A stretch of DNA of 64,000 nt, from positions 62,001 to 126,000 of the forward strand of contig NZ_JACHJK010000005.1 in the NCBI RefSeq assembly GCF_014203595.1, in the 5' to 3' direction. Shown here piece by piece: positions 1 through 11,197 of this stretch. The translations under genes were made by a program, and so were the position numbers. The notes below the pieces were generated by a model. That model worked only from the letters and a program-made list of their open reading frames with translations. It was not told where the DNA came from and made no database searches. Position 1 is the first letter of the stretch; every line of letters begins with the position of its first letter. The DNA comes from Streptomyces echinatus (GTDB taxonomy: Bacteria; Actinomycetota; Actinomycetes; Streptomycetales; Streptomycetaceae).

Positions 1-43
1 GGCGTCCGTCGTGCACCGCCGCGCGGTGCGTAGGCTCGGCGGC

Positions 44-664
44 ATGGGCGAGATGGGTCTGCGTGAGCGCAAGAAGCGGCGGATGTACCAGGACGTGTCG
101 GACATCGCCGTACGGCTGTTCCTGGAGCGCGGCTTCGACGCGGTGTCCGTGGCGGAGGTCGCCGCCGCGGCCGGGATCTCCAAGCCGACCCTGTTCCGGT
201 ACTTCCCGGCCAAGGAGGACCTGGTCCTGCACCGGATCGCGGACCACGAGACGGAGGCCGCGCGGCTGGTCGCCGGTGCGGCCGACCCGGTGGACGCGCT
301 GCGCCGGAGCTTCCTCGCCGGGCTGGAGCGGCGCGATCCGGTCACCGGGCTGAACGACCACCCCGAGGTGCTCGCCTTCCACACCCTGCTCTACGGCACT
401 CCGTCCCTGGTGGCGCGGGCGTACGCGCATATGGAGCGGTCGGAGGCGGCGCTCGCCGAGGCGCTCGGAGGCGGGCTGGACGCGCGGCTGGCCGCCGGGC
501 AGATCACCGCGGTCCAGCGCGTCCTCGCCCAGGAGAACTGGCGACGGGTCGCGGCGGGGGAGCCGGTCGAGGAGGTGGCGCCGGACGCCGTCCGGGCCGC
601 CGAGCGGGCGTTCCGGCGGCTGGCCGGGGCGCTCGCGGAGCCGGGATCCACCGACACTGACTGA
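44..664 (+). CDS. TetR family transcriptional regulator
   Basis: A 206-residue TetR-type repressor. The N-terminal helix-turn-helix is clear (FLERGFDAVSVAEVAAAAGI then SKPTLFRYFPAKEDLV, about residues 26-62), and the rest is the variable helical ligand and dimer domain. I chose the ATG at 44 because a TAGGCT -10 box (31-36) lies exactly 7 nt upstream, which suggests leaderless transcription; in-frame starts also exist at 11 and 53. It ends 50 bp before helR in the same direction and may control helR through the repeats in the gap. The ligand is unknown. The upstream region lies partly outside the window. Confidence 0.85.
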   Translation: MGEMGLRERKKRRMYQDVSDIAVRLFLERGFDAVSVAEVAAAAGISKPTLFRYFPAKEDLVLHRIADHETEAARLVAGAADPVDALRRSFLAGLERRDPVTGLNDHPEVLAFHTLLYGTPSLVARAYAHMERSEAALAEALGGGLDARLAAGQITAVQRVLAQENWRRVAAGEPVEEVAPDAVRAAERAFRRLAGALAEPGSTDTD

Positions 665-665
665 G

Positions 666-714
666 ACTCGGTTAAAAAAGTAACTCGGTAACGTTTTGCG
701 GATAGGCTGGCGTC
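666..714 (+). promoter_or_regulatory. helR promoter with direct repeats
   Basis: The gap holds two direct repeats, ACTCGGTTA (666-674) and ACTCGGTAA (683-691), 17 bp apart. The stretch between them includes GTTA and TAAC half-sites (671-674 and 681-684). A TAGGCT -10 box (703-708) stands 6 nt before the helR ATG. The layout suits a TetR-type operator over a leaderless promoter, an inference. I do not see the rifamycin-associated element reported upstream of other helR genes. Confidence 0.5.
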
Positions 715-2745
715 ATGACGTCACTCGAGCCCGCCCTCACGGACACCCTGCACACCGAGCGCGCCTACCACGACACCTGCCGCACGGCCCTCACCGCGAT
801 GGTCGAGGGAGCCGCCGAACAGGTCGTCATCGGCGAGGACGTCTCCGCCTCCGGAGCCGACGCCGAGGTCCTCGGCCACCGCCTGCGCAGCCAGGCCAAG
901 GCCATGCGCGAACTCCCGCCGGGCCCGCTGTTCTTCGGCCGGCTCGACTTCACCGGCGGTGACCCCGAGCACGGCGGCCAGAGCTACCACGTCGGCCGGC
1001 TGCGCATCACCGAGGACCCGGCCGCCCCGCCCCTCGTCATCGACTGGCGGGCCCCCGTCTCCCGCGCCTTCTACCAGGCGAGCGCCCGCGACCCGCGGGG
1101 CGTCGGGACCCGGCGCCGGTTCGGCTGGGCGCCGGGCAGCCGCGGCGCGTCCGCCGACCTCACCGGGCTGGAGGACGAGCACCTGGGCCGGGGCGAGTCA
1201 CGGACCAGCGACATCGTGGCCCGCGAGATCGAGCGGCCCCGCGTCGGACCCATGCGGGACATCGCCGCCACCATCCAGCCCGAGCAGGACGACCTCGTAC
1301 GCGCCGCCCTCACCGACTCGGTGTGCGTCCAGGGGGCGCCCGGCACCGGCAAGACCGCCGTCGGCCTGCACCGCGCCGCCTACCTCCTGTACACCCACCC
1401 CAAGCGGCTCCAGCGCTCCGGCCTGCTCATCCTCGGCCCCAACCGCACCTTCCTGCGCTACATCGCCGAGGTCCTGCCCTCGCTCGGCGAGACGGGCGTC
1501 CGCCAGTCGACCCTCCTGGCGGAGATCACCCGGCACCCGGTCACCGGCACCGATCCCGTTCCCACGGCCACCGTCAAACACGACCCGCGCATGGCCGAGG
1601 TGCTGCGCCGGGCCCTGTACGCGCGCGTGACCACCGACGGCGTCACGGACCTCGCCGTACCGGACGGCTCCTACCGGTGGCGGGTGCCCGCCGGCGAACT
1701 GGCCGGCCTCGTCGCCGAGGTCCGCGCCGAGGAACCGCCCTACGCCATCGGCCGTGAGCGGGTACGCACCCGGGTGGTACGGCGGCTGCGCGAGCAGGCC
1801 GAACGGCGCTCCGGGGTACTGCCCGCCGCCTGGGTGCGCCGCGTCGAACGGGCCCGGCCGCTCACCGCCCACCTCGACGCGGTCTGGCCGAAGGTCCGCC
1901 CCGAGGAAATCCTCGCCGGACTCCTCACCGACGGCGCGGCGCTGGCCCGGGCCGCGGACGGCCTGCTGGACCCCGGCGAGCAGGCGGCGCTGCTGTGGCC
2001 CCGGCCGCCGCGGTCGTACAAATCGGCCCGCTGGTCGGCCGCCGACCTGGTCCTGCTCGACGAACTCGCCGGGCTGATCGAACACCCCGAGGGCTACGGT
2101 CACATCGTCGTGGACGAGGCCCAGGACCTGTCGCCGATGGAGTGCCGGGCCATCGCCCGCCGCGCGGTCTTCGGCTCGCTGACCGTCCTCGGCGACCTCG
2201 CCCAGGGCACCACCCCGTGGGCCGCCCGGGACTGGTCCGTGCAGCTGCGCCACCTCGGCCGGCCGGACGCGGTCGTGGTGCCGCTGACCACGGGGTTCCG
2301 GGTGCCGGCGGCGGTCGTGGGGCTGGCCAACCGGCTGCTCGCCCGCCTCGGCGTCGCCGTACCCGCCGCCACCTCGCTGCGCACCGACGGGGAGCTGACT
2401 CTCCGGCCGGCCGAGGACCTGCTCGGCACGACCGTCGCCGCCGTACGCGACGCCCTGGCCCGGGAGGGCTCGGTCGGGGTGGTCACGGCCGACGCGGACG
2501 CGGACCGGGTGCGGGCGGCGCTCACCGAAGCCGGCCTCGACCCGGCCGGACCGGACGCGCTCGGCGCCCGGCTGACCGTCGTACCCGCGAGCGTGGTCAA
2601 GGGCCTGGAGTACGACCACGTCGTCGCCGTCGAACCGGCCACCGTGGCAGAGGCGGAGGAGCGGGGCCTCCACCGCCTCTACGTGGTCCTGACCCGGGCA
2701 GTCTCCCGCCTGGACGTGGTCCACGCCCGGCCGCTGCCCTTCTGA
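715..2745 (+). CDS. helR: RNA polymerase recycling motor ATPase HelR
   Basis: A 676-residue superfamily 1 helicase-like ATPase of the HelD/HelR class, which binds RNA polymerase and clears stalled complexes; HelR proteins in Streptomyces can displace rifamycin from the polymerase. Walker A is GAPGTGKT at residues 207-214. Walker B is HIVVDEAQDL at about 463-472. The N-terminal coiled arm and a large insertion between the motor halves fit the family, as does the C-terminal motif with VVLTRAVSRL. The start is leaderless (TAGGCT, 6 nt). The product class is secure. Rifampicin protection in this strain is inferred from the family only. Confidence 0.87.
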   Translation: MTSLEPALTDTLHTERAYHDTCRTALTAMVEGAAEQVVIGEDVSASGADAEVLGHRLRSQAKAMRELPPGPLFFGRLDFTGGDPEHGGQSYHVGRLRITEDPAAPPLVIDWRAPVSRAFYQASARDPRGVGTRRRFGWAPGSRGASADLTGLEDEHLGRGESRTSDIVAREIERPRVGPMRDIAATIQPEQDDLVRAALTDSVCVQGAPGTGKTAVGLHRAAYLLYTHPKRLQRSGLLILGPNRTFLRYIAEVLPSLGETGVRQSTLLAEITRHPVTGTDPVPTATVKHDPRMAEVLRRALYARVTTDGVTDLAVPDGSYRWRVPAGELAGLVAEVRAEEPPYAIGRERVRTRVVRRLREQAERRSGVLPAAWVRRVERARPLTAHLDAVWPKVRPEEILAGLLTDGAALARAADGLLDPGEQAALLWPRPPRSYKSARWSAADLVLLDELAGLIEHPEGYGHIVVDEAQDLSPMECRAIARRAVFGSLTVLGDLAQGTTPWAARDWSVQLRHLGRPDAVVVPLTTGFRVPAAVVGLANRLLARLGVAVPAATSLRTDGELTLRPAEDLLGTTVAAVRDALAREGSVGVVTADADADRVRAALTEAGLDPAGPDALGARLTVVPASVVKGLEYDHVVAVEPATVAEAEERGLHRLYVVLTRAVSRLDVVHARPLPF

Positions 2746-2749
2746 GGCG

Positions 2750-5140
<2,391 letters not shown>

Positions 5141-5261
5141 CGTCTCTCCTCCGTGGGGCCGCCCCGCAACGCTAGCCGCGGCGCCCCGCCCGCCGCTTCT
5201 CGATTCCTGACCGGTCCCACGGCCGGCCCGGGCACGCGGACGGCGCCGCGCGACACACTCC

Positions 5262-5279
5262 TGCAAGCAGGTGCTTGCA
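5262..5279 (+). promoter_or_regulatory. 18-bp palindrome upstream of the XRE gene
   Basis: TGCAAGCA-GG-TGCTTGCA is a perfect inverted repeat with 8-bp arms, 31 bp before the start of the XRE regulator at 5311. Its place and symmetry suit an operator for that regulator or another dimeric factor. The site is seen directly; the binding protein is a guess. Confidence 0.5.
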
Positions 5280-5310
5280 ATTGTTAGCGAGAGTGGGGCA
5301 AGGTGGAGGC

Positions 5311-5799
5311 ATGGCATCGCTGAACGTCGGCAATCTCGGTGAGTACCTGCGCGAGCAGCGGCGCAACGCCCAGCTGTCGCTGCGGCAGCTCGCCGACGCC
5401 GCCGGGGTGTCCAATCCGTACCTGAGCCAGATCGAGCGCGGGCTGCGCAAGCCCTCCGCGGAGGTGCTCCAGCAGGTCGCCAAGGCGCTGCGCATCTCCG
5501 CCGAGACCCTGTACGTCCGCGCCGGCATCCTGGACGCCGAACGGGACCGCGACGAGGTGGAGACGCGTGCCGTCATCCTCGCCGATCCCTCGCTCAACGA
5601 GCGGCAGAAGCAGGTGCTTCTGCAGATCTACGAGTCCTTCCGCAAGGAGAACGGATTCGGGACCGGCGAGCCCGCCGGGGGCGAGGCGGACGGGGACGGG
5701 TCCATGGACCAGGGGACCGGCGGCGGCAGCCGTACGGCCGACGGAGGCGATGCCGTCGTGCACGAAAAGGACACCGGTCCGCGGCAGACGGCCGGATAA
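5311..5799 (+). CDS. XRE-family helix-turn-helix regulator
   Basis: A 162-residue protein with an N-terminal Cro/C1-type HTH (LGEYLREQRRNAQLSLRQLA, then DAAGVSNPYLSQIERG, about residues 9-45) and a low-complexity acidic and glycine-rich tail. The ATG at 5311 has a GGTGGAGG ribosome site. The next two genes encode an HbhA-like protein and a DUF2516 membrane protein. This matches the mycobacterial order Rv0474-hbhA-Rv0476 as I recall it, so the trio is an old actinobacterial unit. It probably regulates the following gene or itself through the palindrome at 5262-5279. Confidence 0.85.
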   Translation: MASLNVGNLGEYLREQRRNAQLSLRQLADAAGVSNPYLSQIERGLRKPSAEVLQQVAKALRISAETLYVRAGILDAERDRDEVETRAVILADPSLNERQKQVLLQIYESFRKENGFGTGEPAGGEADGDGSMDQGTGGGSRTADGGDAVVHEKDTGPRQTAG

Positions 5800-5881
5800 C
5801 GCCGGACCAGGGCTCCGGACGCCCGCCGCGGACCACATCAACCCAGTCGAACGCGAATCCGATCCGGGAGGACCCCTCACC

Positions 5882-6481
5882 ATGGCCATCACCGACGACC
5901 TGCGCAAGACCCTCAGCGACCCGACCCCGCTCTACTTCGCTGCCGGCACCGCCGACCTGGCGATTCAGCAGGCCAAGAAGGTGCCGGCCCTGGTCGAGCA
6001 GCTGCGCGTCGAGGCCCCGGCCCGCATCGAGGCCGTGCGCAACACCGACCCGAAGGCCGTGCAGGAGAAGGCCGCTGCCCGCGCCAAGGAGGCGCAGGAG
6101 ACCCTGCAGACCAAGGTCAACGAGTTCATCGGCGCCCTCGACGTCGATCTGAAGAAGCTCGGCGAGAGCGCCCAGGACCTCGCCCTGCGCGGCGTCGGCG
6201 TCGCCGCCGAGTACGCCGTCAAGGCCCGCGAGACCTACGAGAGGGTCGCCGAGCACGGCGAGCAGACCGTGAAGACCTGGCGCGGCGAGGCCGCCGAGGA
6301 GATCGAGGACCTGGCGATCGCCGTCGAGGGCAAGCCCGAGCCGGTCCGGTTCGGGACCGACGAGCCGAAGCCGGGCGAGGCGAAGGCCGAGCCCGCCGCG
6401 GAGAAGAAGCCCGCGGCGCGGAAGGCACCGGCCGCCCGCAAGCTCCCCACCACGAAGAAGACCACCCCGCCGGCCAAGTGA
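5882..6481 (+). CDS. HbhA-like helical protein with Lys/Ala/Pro tail
   Basis: A 199-residue protein. About 155 residues are charged heptad-like helix (TDDLRKTLSDPTPLYFAAGT at the start, then a long alpha-helical stretch), followed by a lysine-alanine-proline tail rich in KKPAARKAP repeats. This is the plan of mycobacterial heparin-binding haemagglutinin HbhA. In Streptomyces no adhesin role is established, and a surface or cytoskeleton-related role is only a possibility. The ATG at 5882 follows GGGAGGACCCCTCACC. It lies 82 bp after the XRE gene and 109 bp before the DUF2516 gene. Confidence 0.8.
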   Translation: MAITDDLRKTLSDPTPLYFAAGTADLAIQQAKKVPALVEQLRVEAPARIEAVRNTDPKAVQEKAAARAKEAQETLQTKVNEFIGALDVDLKKLGESAQDLALRGVGVAAEYAVKARETYERVAEHGEQTVKTWRGEAAEEIEDLAIAVEGKPEPVRFGTDEPKPGEAKAEPAAEKKPAARKAPAARKLPTTKKTTPPAK

Positions 6482-6590
6482 CCGCGACCGGCGAGACGGA
6501 CGCGGGCCGGGCACCTTTGGGGTGTCCGGCCCGTTCTATGGGTACGGTGGCGGCGTAGCAGGGATCGGGATTCAACGGGCGGTGGACAGC

Positions 6591-6938
6591 ATGCTGATGT
6601 TGGGCTTCGCGGGCTTCATGGGCATCTTGAAGATCATTCTGATGGCCCTGGCCGCGTTCGGGCTGTTCGACGCCGCGATCCGGCGCGAGGACGCGTTCCG
6701 CGCGGCCGACAAGCAGAACAAGGTGTTCTGGCTGATCATCCTCGGCATCGCGCTCGTGGTCAGCTATCTGTTCTCGCTCCTGTCCATCCTGCCGATCGCC
6801 GGCGCGGTCGCGAGCATCGTGTACATCGTGGACGTACGCCCCGCGCTCCAGCGGGTCGGCGGCGGCCGCGGCTGGGGCCGCCGGCGCGGCGGAAGCAGCA
6901 GCGACGGGCCGTACGGGCCGTACAACGGCGGCCGCTGA
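6591..6938 (+). CDS. DUF2516 family membrane protein
   Basis: A 115-residue membrane protein with hydrophobic segments near residues 5-22 and 45-75, the motif FDAAIRREDAFRAADKQNK between them, and a Gly/Arg-rich cytoplasmic tail. It matches the DUF2516 family, encoded next to hbhA in mycobacteria. The ATG at 6591 gives the usual family N-terminus (MLMLGFAGFMG); a GTG at 6582 is also possible. Function unknown. It ends the XRE/HbhA-like/DUF2516 cluster. Confidence 0.78.
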   Translation: MLMLGFAGFMGILKIILMALAAFGLFDAAIRREDAFRAADKQNKVFWLIILGIALVVSYLFSLLSILPIAGAVASIVYIVDVRPALQRVGGGRGWGRRRGGSSSDGPYGPYNGGR

Positions 6939-6994
6939 CGGCATCCCGCCGCGGCAGTACCTTGCCGTCGCAGGTGCGGGCACGCAGGGGCCGT

Positions 6995-7065
6995 GCGCGC
7001 GGTCCCCGCGCCCCTGAAGGCACGCCATGGCTCGCCGACCCGGAAGGGGCGCGGGGAACCGCGCG
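6995..7065. repeat. Inverted pair of a common Streptomyces intergenic repeat
   Basis: Two copies of the GGGGCGCGGGGAACCGCGCG repeat face each other (6995-7015 reverse, 7045-7065 forward). They can pair into a stem of about 20 bp between the DUF2516 gene and the convergent phosphatase gene. It probably works as a two-way terminator. Confidence 0.6.
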
Positions 7066-7136
7066 AACGGGTCCCACCCAGCGCCACCCGGCGACGGCGA
7101 GCCGGCCCTACGGCGCGAACCCGCTCGCGACCCCGC

Positions 7137-8438
7137 TCACGCCGCCCGGTCCAGCAGCACGACCGCCACGTCGTCGGTCAGCTCGCCCCCGTTGAGGTCC
7201 CGGACCTCGCTCACCGCGGCCCGCAGCAGTTCCTCCCCGCGCAGCCCCTCGGAGAGCTGCCGGCGGATCATCTCCACCATGCCGTCCTGGCCGAGCCGCT
7301 CCCCGTCCGCACCGACCCGGCCCTCGATCAGGCCGTCGGTGTAGAGCATCAGGCTCCACTCGGCGCCCAGCTCCACCTGCATCCGCGGCCAGCGGGCACC
7401 GGGCAGCAGGCCCAGGGCGGGGCCGTTGTTGTCGTAGGGCAGCAGCCGCGCCGTCCGGCCGGGGCGGGCGATCAGCGGCGCCGGATGGCCGGCCAGGCAC
7501 AGGCCCGCGCGGCGGCCGTCGGGGGCTATGTCCACCGTGCACACCGTCGCGAAGATCTCCTCGTCGGCGCGCTCGTGCTCCAGCACCTGCTGCAGGGTGT
7601 TCAGCAGCTCGTCCCCGCACAGTCCGGCCAGGGTCAGTGCCCGCCAGGCGATGCGCAGCTCGACACCGAGCGCGGCCTCGTCCGGGCCGTGCCCGCAGAC
7701 GTCGCCGATCATGGCGTGCACGGTGCCGTCCGGGGTGCGGACGGCGTCGTAGAAGTCCCCGCCGAGCAGGGCCCGGGAGCGGCCCGGGCGGTAGCGGGCG
7801 GCGAACCGCAGCGAGGAGCCGTCCAGCAGCGGGGTGGGCAGCAGACCGCGCTCCAGGCGGCGGTTCTCCTGCGCGCGCAGCCGGCCCTCGGCGAGCCGCC
7901 GCTCGGCCGTGTCGGAGCGCTTCCGTTCCACCGCGTAGCGGATGGCGCGGCTGAGCAGCCGGCCGTCCAGCTCGTCCCGGAAGAGGTAGTCCTGTGCGCC
8001 CACGCGCACGGCCTCGGCGCCGCGCTCGGCGTCCGCGGAGGCGGTCAGCGCGAGCACGGCGTGCCGGGGCGCGAGCCGGAGGACGTGCTTGAGCACGGCC
8101 AGCTCGTCGTCGGTGTCGCTGCCGCCCGGCGCCGGGAGCGCCAGGTCCAGCAGGATGCAGTGGACGTCGTCGGTGAGCAGCCGCTCGGCCTCGGTGAGGT
8201 TGCGGGCGGTGCGGACGCGGATGGGCTTGCCGGCCGGGTCCACCAGGTCGGGCACGATCGGCGAGCCGGCCGGATCGTCCTCGATCAGCAGCAGGGTGAG
8301 AGTGGTGCCGGTGCTGTGCACGGCGGTGGTGTCGCGGTGGGCCTCTTCCTTGAGGGGGCCGCCGGCACTGTGGGCGGCCTGCGCCTGACCACTCTCCACG
8401 GCCGGGATCGCTCTCTGCCGCGGTACGGGTACGGGCAT
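7137..8438 (-). CDS. Response regulator with PP2C phosphatase domain
   Basis: A 433-residue protein. A receiver-like domain (about residues 45-170) has LLLIEDD at the start and the likely phospho-acceptor Asp in CILLDLALP. Where a receiver would have its conserved Lys, the text reads DYLFRDE. It is followed by a PP2C/SpoIIE-type phosphatase domain (about 200-430) with GGDFYDAV, GDVCGHGPDEAAL and DDVAVVLLD metal-site motifs. Such proteins act on anti-anti-sigma factors in partner-switching cascades. I chose the ATG at 8438, which has AAGGAA upstream; the longer reading to 8636 has no ribosome site. Confidence 0.85.
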   Translation of the reverse strand: MPVPVPRQRAIPAVESGQAQAAHSAGGPLKEEAHRDTTAVHSTGTTLTLLLIEDDPAGSPIVPDLVDPAGKPIRVRTARNLTEAERLLTDDVHCILLDLALPAPGGSDTDDELAVLKHVLRLAPRHAVLALTASADAERGAEAVRVGAQDYLFRDELDGRLLSRAIRYAVERKRSDTAERRLAEGRLRAQENRRLERGLLPTPLLDGSSLRFAARYRPGRSRALLGGDFYDAVRTPDGTVHAMIGDVCGHGPDEAALGVELRIAWRALTLAGLCGDELLNTLQQVLEHERADEEIFATVCTVDIAPDGRRAGLCLAGHPAPLIARPGRTARLLPYDNNGPALGLLPGARWPRMQVELGAEWSLMLYTDGLIEGRVGADGERLGQDGMVEMIRRQLSEGLRGEELLRAAVSEVRDLNGGELTDDVAVVLLDRAA

Positions 8439-8779
8439 CGTTTCGGGTTCCTTCCCTCCCCCCGAGGGCACGGCGGTGTCGAGGGGTCTCGACCCACCAG
8501 ACCGGGACCATAGCGGCTGCGACCGCCCCGATGGAATGGTGTGAGCCGCGTCGCTCCGGCGCCCGCCGCTGTCATATGCCGCGATCCGTACCGCAGTTGG
8601 ACACGACGACCGCCCGAAGGGGATGACGAAGCTCACGTCCCGCTGGATTTTGGGCGGCGGTTGGCGGTGCGGTGGGTCACGTGGCCTGGGTCACGGGGGC
8701 GCGTGCGGCGTGCGCCGGAAGGATGTGCGGGGCCCCCGTCACGGGGAACCCGCGAGCGCCGCGGGGCCCGCCCCGGCCG
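8439..8779. other. Intergenic region without a recognisable gene
   Basis: About 340 bp between the phosphatase gene and the NlpC/P60 gene. It probably holds the phosphatase promoter. I see no conserved coding stretch, no strong stem-loop and no repeat here. Confidence 0.4.
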
Positions 8780-9871
8780 TCAGGCCGACGCGTCCGGTCG
8801 TACGACGCCCAGGATGGGCATCGAGCCGGCGCCCGCGATCGTCACCGTGCGGCCGGGGCGCGGGGCGTGGATGATCGCGCCGTCGCCGATGTACATCGCG
8901 ACATGGCTGGCGTCGTCGAAGTAGATGATGAGGTCGCCGGGGCGCATGTCCTTGACGTCGACGTGCCTGAGCTGTTTCCACTGCTCCTGCGAGGTGCGCG
9001 GGACGGGGTGCCCGGCCGTCGCCCAGGCCTGGGAGGTCAGGCCCGAGCAGTCGAAGAAGTCCGGGCCCTCGGCGCCCCACACGTACGGCTTGCCGAGCTG
9101 CTCGGTGGCGTACCGCACGGCCTTCTTGCCCTGCGTGCTGGCCTTGCCGTCGATGTCCTTGAGGACGCCGGTGTCCAGCCAGGCGGTCTGCGCCTTGTCC
9201 GCGGCCTCCCGCTCCAGCTGGGCGAGCCGTTCCTTCTCCTTCTTCTCCAGCCGGGACTCCAGCTTCTCGGCCGCGTCGATCTGCTGCTGGATCTTCTTCT
9301 TGGCGGCGGCCCTGGTCTTGCGGTTGGCGTCCAGCTTCTTCCACCGGTCGGAGGCGTCGGCGGCGTACTGCCGCAAGTCCTCCTGGGTGCGGGTCATTTC
9401 GGACATCAGCTTGGTCGCCGCCTGCTGGCCCTGGAGGACCCGGCCCGCGCCGTCGAGGAACTGCCCCGGGTCGTCGCTGAGCAGGAACTGGGCGGTGGAC
9501 GACAGGCCGCCGGTGCGGTACTGGTCCCGGGCCGCGGCGCCCGCCTGGTTCTTGAGCCTGTCCAGCCGCTGCTGCCCCTGGTCGATCTTCTTCGCCAGTG
9601 CCACGATCTCGGCGGACTGCTTCTCGGCCTTCTCCTCGGCCGCGTTGTAGGCGTCGGTGGCCACGGCGGCGTCGTGGTAGAGCTTGTCGAGCTTCTCGCG
9701 GATCTCCTCAAGGTCCTTGCCGGGCCTCGGAGTCGGCGACGGGGATCCGCCGGCCGTCGGTGTGGGTGTGGGGGCGGGTGCCGCGAACGCCGCGCCCGGC
9801 GCCGCGAGGACGGTCACCGCGCAGACCACGGTCAGGGCGGCCGTGAGGAGGCCGCGCTTGCCCGAACCCAT
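8780..9871 (-). CDS. Secreted NlpC/P60 (C40) peptidoglycan endopeptidase
   Basis: A 363-residue secreted hydrolase. A signal peptide (GKRGLLTAALTVVCAVTVLA, cleavage near AFAAPA) is followed by a Pro/Thr linker, a long coiled coil (about residues 50-230) and a C-terminal NlpC/P60 domain. The catalytic Cys is in FFDCSGLTSQAW and the His in DASHVAMYIGDG. It should cut stem peptides of peptidoglycan outside the cell, with the coiled coil acting as an inhibitory or docking arm as in RipA-type enzymes. The ATG at 9871 follows GGGGGAAGAGGT. Confidence 0.88.
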   Translation of the reverse strand: MGSGKRGLLTAALTVVCAVTVLAAPGAAFAAPAPTPTPTAGGSPSPTPRPGKDLEEIREKLDKLYHDAAVATDAYNAAEEKAEKQSAEIVALAKKIDQGQQRLDRLKNQAGAAARDQYRTGGLSSTAQFLLSDDPGQFLDGAGRVLQGQQAATKLMSEMTRTQEDLRQYAADASDRWKKLDANRKTRAAAKKKIQQQIDAAEKLESRLEKKEKERLAQLEREAADKAQTAWLDTGVLKDIDGKASTQGKKAVRYATEQLGKPYVWGAEGPDFFDCSGLTSQAWATAGHPVPRTSQEQWKQLRHVDVKDMRPGDLIIYFDDASHVAMYIGDGAIIHAPRPGRTVTIAGAGSMPILGVVRPDASA

Positions 9872-9891
9872 ACCTCTTCCCCCAAACTGAT

Positions 9892-9912
9892 TTACCGTCA
9901 GTAACTTACGGT
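9892..9912. promoter_or_regulatory. TTAC/GTAA half-site cluster upstream of the P60 gene
   Basis: Twenty bases before the endopeptidase start, TTACCGTCAGTAACTTACGG contains several TTAC and GTAA half-sites, including the perfect GTAA-C-TTAC. It may be an operator or just the promoter. The rest of the 350-bp gap (9872-10223) has no gene, and I could not fit it to the ydaO-type riboswitch often found before Streptomyces cell-wall hydrolase genes. Confidence 0.3.
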
Positions 9913-10223
9913 CGTCCGAGGGATCGTGCCACGGTCGCGCGCAAAGCGACAGAGGCCGTCGGAAAGCGGAATTCCCCCACCGGCCGCCGGGTATGGCGAT
10001 CTCCCCGCCGATGTGACGAACGACGCGGGCGGGGCGTTCCCTTGTCGCCGATACCGACTTGAGGTGCCGGTGTGGGGCGAGGGGCTCCGCGGACTTGGGG
10101 GGGGGAGACACGGGCCAAGGGGTGATCCGCGGACTCGGGGTGCCGAAGCGGGGCGGGCGGCGATCCACGGGCCCAGGGGCGCCGAGGCGGATCAGGGACG
10201 ATCCGCGCGTCGGCGCCGGGCGT

Positions 10224-11063
10224 TCAGCGCACCGGCGCCAAGGCCTCCCAGGCCACGGTCACTTCGCCCTGCCGCCAGCGGGCCGGGGAGTCGGTCACCG
10301 GCCAGTCGGCCGTCAGGTCCCGCACCGCGCGGATCCAGCGCTGCCGGGCGCCGTAGGAGGCGTAGGGGGCGGCGGCGGCCCAGGCGCGGTCGAAGTCACG
10401 GAGGAAGGCGTGCACCGGCTCGCCCGGGACGTTGCGGTGGATCAGCGCCTTCGGCAGGCGCTCGGCGAGGTCGGAGGGACGGTCCAGGGAGCCCAGCCGG
10501 GTGGCGAAGGTGACGGTGCGGGGGCCTTCGGGGCCGAGCGCCACCCACACGTGCCGACGGCCGATCTCGTCGCAGGTGCCCTCCACCAGCAGCCCGCCGC
10601 GCGAGCCGCCGCCCGCCGGGGCGAGCCGTGCGCACAGCCGCTCCCACACCGCGGCGACCTCGGCCTCGTCGTACTGCCGCAGCACGTTGGCGGCCCGGAC
10701 GAGCACCGGATTGCCGGGGACCGGAATCTCGAAGCCGCCGTGCCGGAAGGCGAGCCCCTCCCGCTCGTACGGCCGTGCCGCCGCCACCCGTTCCGGTTCG
10801 ATCTCGATGCCGACCACGCGTGCGCGGGGCGCGGCCGCGCGGAGCCGGGTCAGCAGCTCCACGGCGGTCCAGGGCGCGGCGCCGTACCCCAGGTCCACCG
10901 CCACCGGGTCGCCCGCGCGGCGCAGCTCGGCGCCGTGCGTGGCCGCGATCCAGCGGTCCATGCGGCGCAGCCGGTTCGGGTTGGTCGTCCCGCGCGTCAC
11001 CGTGCCCACGACGGGGGTCCCCCGATGCCGGGAGTGGGGGAGGGTCGCTGCGCGGGCTGCCAT
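10224..11063 (-). CDS. Class I SAM-dependent methyltransferase-like protein
   Basis: A 279-residue protein with the SAM-binding core: motif I in VAVDLGYGAAPWTAVELL and the acidic end of beta 2 in VVGIEIEPERVAAA. The substrate is not evident. The ATG at 11063 is supported by a TACCCT -10 box 7 nt upstream, so the message would be leaderless. Residues around 8-20 (TLPHSRHRGTPVV) come from a dispersed Streptomyces DNA repeat read through in frame, so the native N-terminus may once have been further in. It is divergent from mshA. Confidence 0.72.
   Translation of the reverse strand: MAARAATLPHSRHRGTPVVGTVTRGTTNPNRLRRMDRWIAATHGAELRRAGDPVAVDLGYGAAPWTAVELLTRLRAAAPRARVVGIEIEPERVAAARPYEREGLAFRHGGFEIPVPGNPVLVRAANVLRQYDEAEVAAVWERLCARLAPAGGGSRGGLLVEGTCDEIGRRHVWVALGPEGPRTVTFATRLGSLDRPSDLAERLPKALIHRNVPGEPVHAFLRDFDRAWAAAAPYASYGARQRWIRAVRDLTADWPVTDSPARWRQGEVTVAWEALAPVR
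11013..11044. repeat. Dispersed GGGGGTCCCCC / GAGTGGGGGAG repeat inside a coding start
   Basis: A copy of a short GC-rich palindromic repeat common in Streptomyces genomes, of the type that reads as PHSRHRGTP when translated. It falls within the first 20 codons of the methyltransferase gene. A related copy lies at 44954-44996. Confidence 0.55.
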
Positions 11064-11197
11064 GCGTACGAGGGTAAGCGGGGCGCACCCCGGACCGGCG
11101 GCGACGGCGTACCCGCGGGCCGGTGGTGACGGCCGACACGGGAACGCGTCGAACGGTTGACCGATAAAGGGTAATGATTCGGCAAAGACGCTTGATC

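Noticed and set aside
666..714. A rifamycin-associated element before helR
   Set aside because: The expected 19-bp inverted repeat with GGGGCTTGC is not there. Only the ACTCGGT direct repeats are seen.
9872..10223. A ydaO (c-di-AMP) riboswitch before the NlpC/P60 gene
   Set aside because: Such switches often precede Streptomyces wall hydrolases, but I could not align the conserved core or its pairings to this stretch.
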